Shown: piece after piece, positions 5,418 through 7,482 of the stretch
Layout: each line of letters begins with the position of its first letter
Numbering within the stretch: position 1 is the first letter of the stretch
NCBI GenBank assembly: GCA_017621295.1
Contig: JAGATI010000180.1
Span: 1 to 7,482 of the forward strand
Direction: 5' to 3'
Length of the DNA: 7,482 bases
Source of the DNA: Clostridia bacterium
Lineage (GTDB): Bacteria > Bacillota_A > Clostridia > TANB77 > CAG-508
Translations under genes and position numbers: made by a program
The notes under the pieces: generated by a model
Database searches by the model: none
Told to the model about the DNA's origin: nothing
Seen by the model: only the letters and a program-made list of their open reading frames with translations

Positions 5418-6173
5418 TTAATCAACTCCAAGTCTTTGTTTTTCTTCTTCCCAACATTTATCACAATAAGCACTATGTAAATCATCTTTTTTAGCACCAC
5501 ATACTAAACAAATTGACTTATCTTCTGCTACTTGTTTTAATTCATCTACATATTCTTTATAACTATTTAACCATTGCAACTCATATTTATCTTCTTTGTT
5601 TTTATATTCATTTGCAATTAAATATAAGTTTTCTAAATATTTAATATAGTCATCTTCAAAATCTTCATCTTCATAAATTTCGTGTTCGTTTCTTTCATAA
5701 TCTATTGCACGACCTACAACTCTATTAATTACTTCATTTAATGTCTTTTCTTCATCATCTACAACTTCATTTGTTTGTAAATCATATAATTCATATTGCT
5801 TTCCATTTTTTAGAACACACCACTCATAAAAATCTAAAAAACTATCAAGTGCTTTTATTTTATCATCTTTTGTTAATTCATATAAAGTAATACTTTCATC
5901 TAAAATATTTCTAGTTCTTTCTCTTTCCATTTGTCTATATGCTAATCTTTTTCCATAATCAGTTATTCCATAAACTTCTTCATTAGTAAATTGTTTCATA
6001 TATTTATCGTATGTTTCCCAAACAAAATGTCTATTTACTTTATCATCTTCTTCAAACTCATCTAGTGTTAATAATATATCATTTATTTGTTCCCATAAAG
6101 TCCAAGCCTTACTTAAATCATTATCTGCATAAGCCTTTTTGCACTCATCAACTAATTTTTGATAATCTTTCAT
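5418..6173 (-). CDS. Acidic protein with C-terminal zinc ribbon (251 aa)
   Basis: The protein begins MKDYQKLVDECKKAYADNDL and is largely helical and acidic. A central segment reads KNGKQYELYDLQTNEVVDDE and leads to a helix (LNEVINRVVGRAIDY). A very acidic stretch (EDEDFEDDYIKYLENL) follows. Near the end a zinc ribbon is clear: CLVCG at 222-226 and CDKC at 237-240, spacing C-x2-C-x11-C-x2-C. Such ribbons usually hold one structural zinc and bind nucleic acid or protein. I do not recognise the rest. I chose the ATG at 6173 because AAGGAG is 9 bases before it; an in-frame ATG three codons earlier directly abuts that site and is too close. It is the third largest gene here and the largest of those I cannot identify. 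Confidence 0.86.
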   Translation of the reverse strand: MKDYQKLVDECKKAYADNDLSKAWTLWEQINDILLTLDEFEEDDKVNRHFVWETYDKYMKQFTNEEVYGITDYGKRLAYRQMERERTRNILDESITLYELTKDDKIKALDSFLDFYEWCVLKNGKQYELYDLQTNEVVDDEEKTLNEVINRVVGRAIDYERNEHEIYEDEDFEDDYIKYLENLYLIANEYKNKEDKYELQWLNSYKEYVDELKQVAEDKSICLVCGAKKDDLHSAYCDKCWEEEKQRLGVD

Positions 6174-6187
6174 AACTTTCATCTCCT

Positions 6188-6370
6188 TTAAATCATTTCT
6201 AATATTTCTCTAACACTCAAATCATCAATATCTTCACTTTGTGATAATTCATATAAGTCATCACTTAATTGTGATAGACACCTACAAGCATTATCTTTTA
6301 ACCACATTGTATGTAAAGTAGATATGTTTTTATATGCTACTTCATCATCAAACCACTTGCTTTTAAACAA
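6188..6370 (-). CDS. Second half of a split gene (-1 frame part)
   Basis: This open frame encodes sequence such as SKWFDDEVAYKNISTLHTMW and ends DIDDLSVREILEMI. Its only early start would be a TTG at 6370 with no ribosome binding site, and its first ATG (6307-6305) lacks one too. It overlaps the 35-codon frame upstream by 34 bases and lies in the -1 frame relative to it. The two meet at a T TTA AAA heptamer (6367-6361). Reading through with a -1 shift gives an 85-residue protein: 28 residues from the first frame plus 57 from this one. I therefore think it is the C-terminal part of one gene, expressed by frameshifting or broken by a one-base loss in an A run. Family unknown; the acidic Ser/Leu-rich helices carry no known motif. 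Confidence 0.6.
   Translation of the reverse strand: MFKSKWFDDEVAYKNISTLHTMWLKDNACRCLSQLSDDLYELSQSEDIDDLSVREILEMI
6316..6342 (-). other. Stem-loop downstream of the slippery heptamer
   Basis: Six pairs (AAGTAG with CTACTT), one bulged C, then four A-T pairs close a six-base loop. The stop codon of the upstream half-gene (6339-6337) lies inside the 5' arm. The stem is A+T-rich and weak, so its role in frameshifting or in RNA stability is uncertain. Confidence 0.35.
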
Positions 6371-6444
6371 CTAAACTCATATAAACTATCTATTGTTTCC
6401 TCATTTAAACTTTTATATAATTTAATAAATTCTTCTTTATTCAT
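6337..6444 (-). CDS. First half of a split gene (35 aa if not shifted)
   Basis: An open frame beginning MNKEEFIKLYKSLNEETIDS that ends at TAG after 35 codons. It has the best start signals of the pair: GGAG 9 bases before the ATG, and an 8-base overlap with the end of the preceding gene, so initiation is well supported. Without a frameshift its last residues come from sequence that also encodes the -1 frame. At codons 27-28 (TTA AAA) it contains the T TTA AAA heptamer in the correct frame for -1 slippage. Either a 35-residue peptide and an 85-residue fusion are both made, or this is the stump of a disrupted gene. Confidence 0.65.
   Translation of the reverse strand: MNKEEFIKLYKSLNEETIDSLYEFSCLKASGLMMK
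6361..6367 (-). other. Candidate -1 frameshift slippery site T TTA AAA
   Basis: The heptamer follows the X XXY YYZ rule in the frame of the upstream ORF: the codons are TTA then AAA, and both tRNAs can re-pair after slipping back one base. The -1 frame then reads straight into the downstream ORF. A possible stimulatory stem-loop lies downstream on the same strand: AAGTAG (6342-6337) pairs with CTACTT (6321-6316), and after a bulged C an inner ATAT pairs with ATAT around a 6-base loop. The 18-base spacer is longer than the usual 5-9, and no strong upstream Shine-Dalgarno-like stimulator is seen. Confidence 0.45.
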
Positions 6445-6658
6445 TTTCTTCATCTCCATTTCCTTTAATCTTTAATTTAAATTTCCAATAATCAATAAAA
6501 CCTTTTAAATTTTGTTTGCTATACTCAACGAACTTTAAATCATAAGTCGTTAAGATTTTATTATCTTTACTAATTATTATTTTATTCTCCTTATTTTTTT
6601 TAACCTTAACTCCCCCACAAACTTCTAAATTCCTTTTAATCTTTGTATAGCAACTCAT
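6437..6658 (-). CDS. Small protein of unknown function (73 aa)
   Basis: The protein begins MSCYTKIKRNLEVCGGVKVK. It has a Lys-rich middle with beta strands (NKIIISKDNKILTTYDLKFV) and ends YWKFKLKIKGNGDEENE. It is basic except for the acidic tail. Two Cys near the N-terminus (3 and 14) have no partner pair. I do not recognise the family. AAGGAG is 9 bases before the ATG and is built from the last codons of the preceding gene, whose TAG is 4 bases upstream. Its end overlaps the start of the following split gene by 8 bases (ATGAATAA). Alternating hydrophobic and charged residues suggest a small beta sheet. Confidence 0.78.
   Translation of the reverse strand: MSCYTKIKRNLEVCGGVKVKKNKENKIIISKDNKILTTYDLKFVEYSKQNLKGFIDYWKFKLKIKGNGDEENE
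6454..6457 (-). promoter_or_regulatory. Shine-Dalgarno GGAG that fixes the start of the split gene
   Basis: GGAG lies 9 bases before the ATG at 6444 and inside the last codons of the preceding gene. The downstream half-gene has no comparable site before its possible starts, so this is the main reason to treat the two open frames as one gene with a frame shift. Confidence 0.75.
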
Positions 6659-6662
6659 ACTC

Positions 6663-6887
6663 CTATTCTCCTTTAATCATATTTAAAACTTCTTCTGCAC
6701 TTAAAATTAAATATTTACCATTTACTTTTTTACTAACTTGTAAATTATTAAATCTATCTTCATTATTCAATTTTAAATGTTTCTCTTTTATAAAATATTC
6801 TATTTTACTTTTTAATTCCTTTATATTCTTTGCATAATTTGAATATAAAGTTTTATCTTCTGCTAACCATAATATTTGATATTTCAT
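6663..6887 (-). CDS. Small protein of unknown function (74 aa)
   Basis: The protein begins MKYQILWLAEDKTLYSNYAK. A helical, Lys-rich middle (ELKSKIEYFIKEKHLKLNNE) is followed by a strand and short helix (NGKYLILSAEEVLNMIKGE). No known motif is visible. Its start shares one base with the stop of the protease gene (TAATG), with GGAG 10 bases upstream, so it is probably translated by ribosomes finishing the protease gene. It ends in TAG, and its final codons (Lys-Gly-Glu) carry the AAGGAG of the next gene. The coupling suggests production in proportion to the protease, but a joint function is not shown. Confidence 0.8.
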   Translation of the reverse strand: MKYQILWLAEDKTLYSNYAKNIKELKSKIEYFIKEKHLKLNNEDRFNNLQVSKKVNGKYLILSAEEVLNMIKGE

Positions 6888-7438
6888 TATTCTTCAACTC
6901 CATTTACAATAATTCTATTTTCTTTTGTATCAACTACTTTAAACTCTTTACAACCACATTGTTTATGGTATCTATGTCCGTGTCTATAACCATATATTGT
7001 ATTGCTTTGTATTCTGCTTTTATACCATACTGCACCACAACCCAAACACTTAATTTCATATCTATCTTTTGGTCGTTCTACATTGTTGTTTGCATAAATC
7101 TTATTAATATTTTCAGTTCTAGTTATATGATACACACCATAATTATTTACTTGTCTAGCATACATTTTCCATTTTTCTTTATGTCCTATTGTATCATCAA
7201 AAGTATGTAATATTTCGTGAATAATAACATTTTTAATTTCTTTATCAGTTCCTATTTCTAGTAGCCATTTTGAAATATTAATGTATCTCTTTTCACAACA
7301 TTGTCCTAATCTTTTTTTAGCATTTGATATGGTATAATATAATACTTTATTCATCTTGTCTTGAAAGCCCATATCTATCATTTCTCTTTCACTTTCTTTT
7401 GCAAGTCTTTTTAGTTTTTGTTCTAAACTTTCTCTCAT
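6887..7438 (-). CDS. SprT-like zinc metalloprotease family protein (183 aa)
   Basis: This is a gluzincin-type metal-dependent protease of the SprT/Spartan group; eukaryotic relatives digest proteins crosslinked to DNA. Numbered from the ATG at 7438, the metal site is HEILH at 74-78 (catalytic Glu75) with the third His in GH at 85-86, followed by KEKWK, the 'GHxxxW' element typical of the family. A C-terminal zinc ribbon has CLGC (131-134) and CGC (161-163), with only one residue between the last two Cys instead of the usual two. Length is typical for bacterial and phage SprT-like proteins. I chose the ATG at 7438 because AGAGG is about 8 bases before it; a TTG two codons earlier is too close to that site. 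It is the first gene after the right-hand promoter. Activity on DNA-protein crosslinks is inferred from the family. Confidence 0.92.
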   Translation of the reverse strand: MRESLEQKLKRLAKESEREMIDMGFQDKMNKVLYYTISNAKKRLGQCCEKRYINISKWLLEIGTDKEIKNVIIHEILHTFDDTIGHKEKWKMYARQVNNYGVYHITRTENINKIYANNNVERPKDRYEIKCLGCGAVWYKSRIQSNTIYGYRHGHRYHKQCGCKEFKVVDTKENRIIVNGVEE

Positions 7439-7453
7439 AAACAATACCTCTTT

Positions 7454-7480
7454 CTTTTTATTTACACCTATATTATACCA
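7454..7480 (-). repeat. Promoter-leader motif, copy 2
   Basis: This 27-base stretch includes TGG, the -10 TATAAT and a leader with GTGTAAAT and AAAAAG. It matches the copy at 4478-4504 with four mismatches. It lies 16 bases before the protease ATG, the same arrangement as the other copy, which is 14 bases before its gene. Confidence 0.7.
7472..7477 (-). promoter_or_regulatory. -10 element of the right-hand operon promoter
   Basis: A perfect TATAAT (7477-7472) preceded by TGG forms an extended -10. The -35 would lie just beyond the right edge and cannot be judged. The protease start is 33 bases downstream, with an AGAGG ribosome site between, so this promoter should drive the block from the protease leftward. 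Confidence 0.75.
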
Positions 7481-7482
7481 TA

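Noticed and set aside
5417..5500. 28-codon upstream extension of the gene at 5246-5416
   Set aside because: This part lies wholly inside the zinc-ribbon gene in another frame and has no good ribosome site. The ATG at 5416 has GGAG at 9 bases and sits one base after the neighbour's stop.
6643..7210. Open frames on the plus strand at 6643-6837 and 6830-7210
   Set aside because: Antisense to three good minus-strand genes including the protease. Their hydrophobic Phe/Ile/Ser composition is a shadow effect, and they have no upstream ribosome site.
7439..7444. TTG start two codons upstream for the protease gene
   Set aside because: It is about 2 bases from the AGAGG site, too close for initiation. 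The ATG at 7438 has normal spacing.
1..7482. Alternative genetic code (TGA as Trp)
   Set aside because: Full-length genes, including the recombinase with all catalytic residues, use TGG for Trp and need no TGA read-through, so the standard bacterial code fits.
1..7482. CRISPR arrays, tRNA or rRNA genes, insertion sequences
   Set aside because: I saw no regularly spaced repeats, no cloverleaf-like conserved blocks, no rRNA-like sequence, and no transposase or terminal inverted repeats.

Overview
The window looks like part of a phage, prophage or related mobile element of a low-GC Bacillota (Firmicutes) host. By eye it is about three quarters A+T, and its genes carry strong AAGGAG-type Shine-Dalgarno sites. 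Most are short, tightly packed and of no recognisable family. Every gene I accept lies on the minus strand, so transcription runs from the right edge (7482) to the left edge (1). I see no rRNA, tRNA, CRISPR array, insertion sequence or intrinsic terminator.

Right block (7482 to 4535): a promoter with an extended -10 element at 7472-7477 drives a chain of genes that overlap or sit a few bases apart. First comes an SprT-like zinc metalloprotease, the only recognisable enzyme in this block. Two small unknown proteins follow. Next is a gene split into two overlapping frames that meet at a T TTA AAA heptamer, which is either a programmed -1 frameshift or a one-base lesion. The block ends with an acidic 251-residue protein carrying a C-terminal zinc ribbon, and three unknown proteins, the last of them a very acidic 151-residue protein.

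Middle block (4534 to 1414): a 70-base gap holds a second promoter. Its -10 and leader match the first promoter at 23 of 27 positions. Ten small genes follow. They include a MSTRG-type phage protein, a free-standing HNH endonuclease with a C-terminal helix-turn-helix, and a small protein that may be an SH3-like barrel. Two further genes of 35 and 49 codons fill gaps and have good ribosome binding sites.

Left block (1413 to 1): a third promoter, partly inside the end of the preceding gene and with a perfect 7-bp inverted repeat over its -10, drives a complete tyrosine recombinase. The recombinase overlaps an acidic gene that runs off the left edge.

Inference: this is an accessory or early region in which DNA-handling enzymes (recombinase, HNH nuclease, SprT protease) are mixed with many small proteins that may act on the host. 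Small genes were placed by reading frame, Shine-Dalgarno site and fit with neighbours, not by homology.
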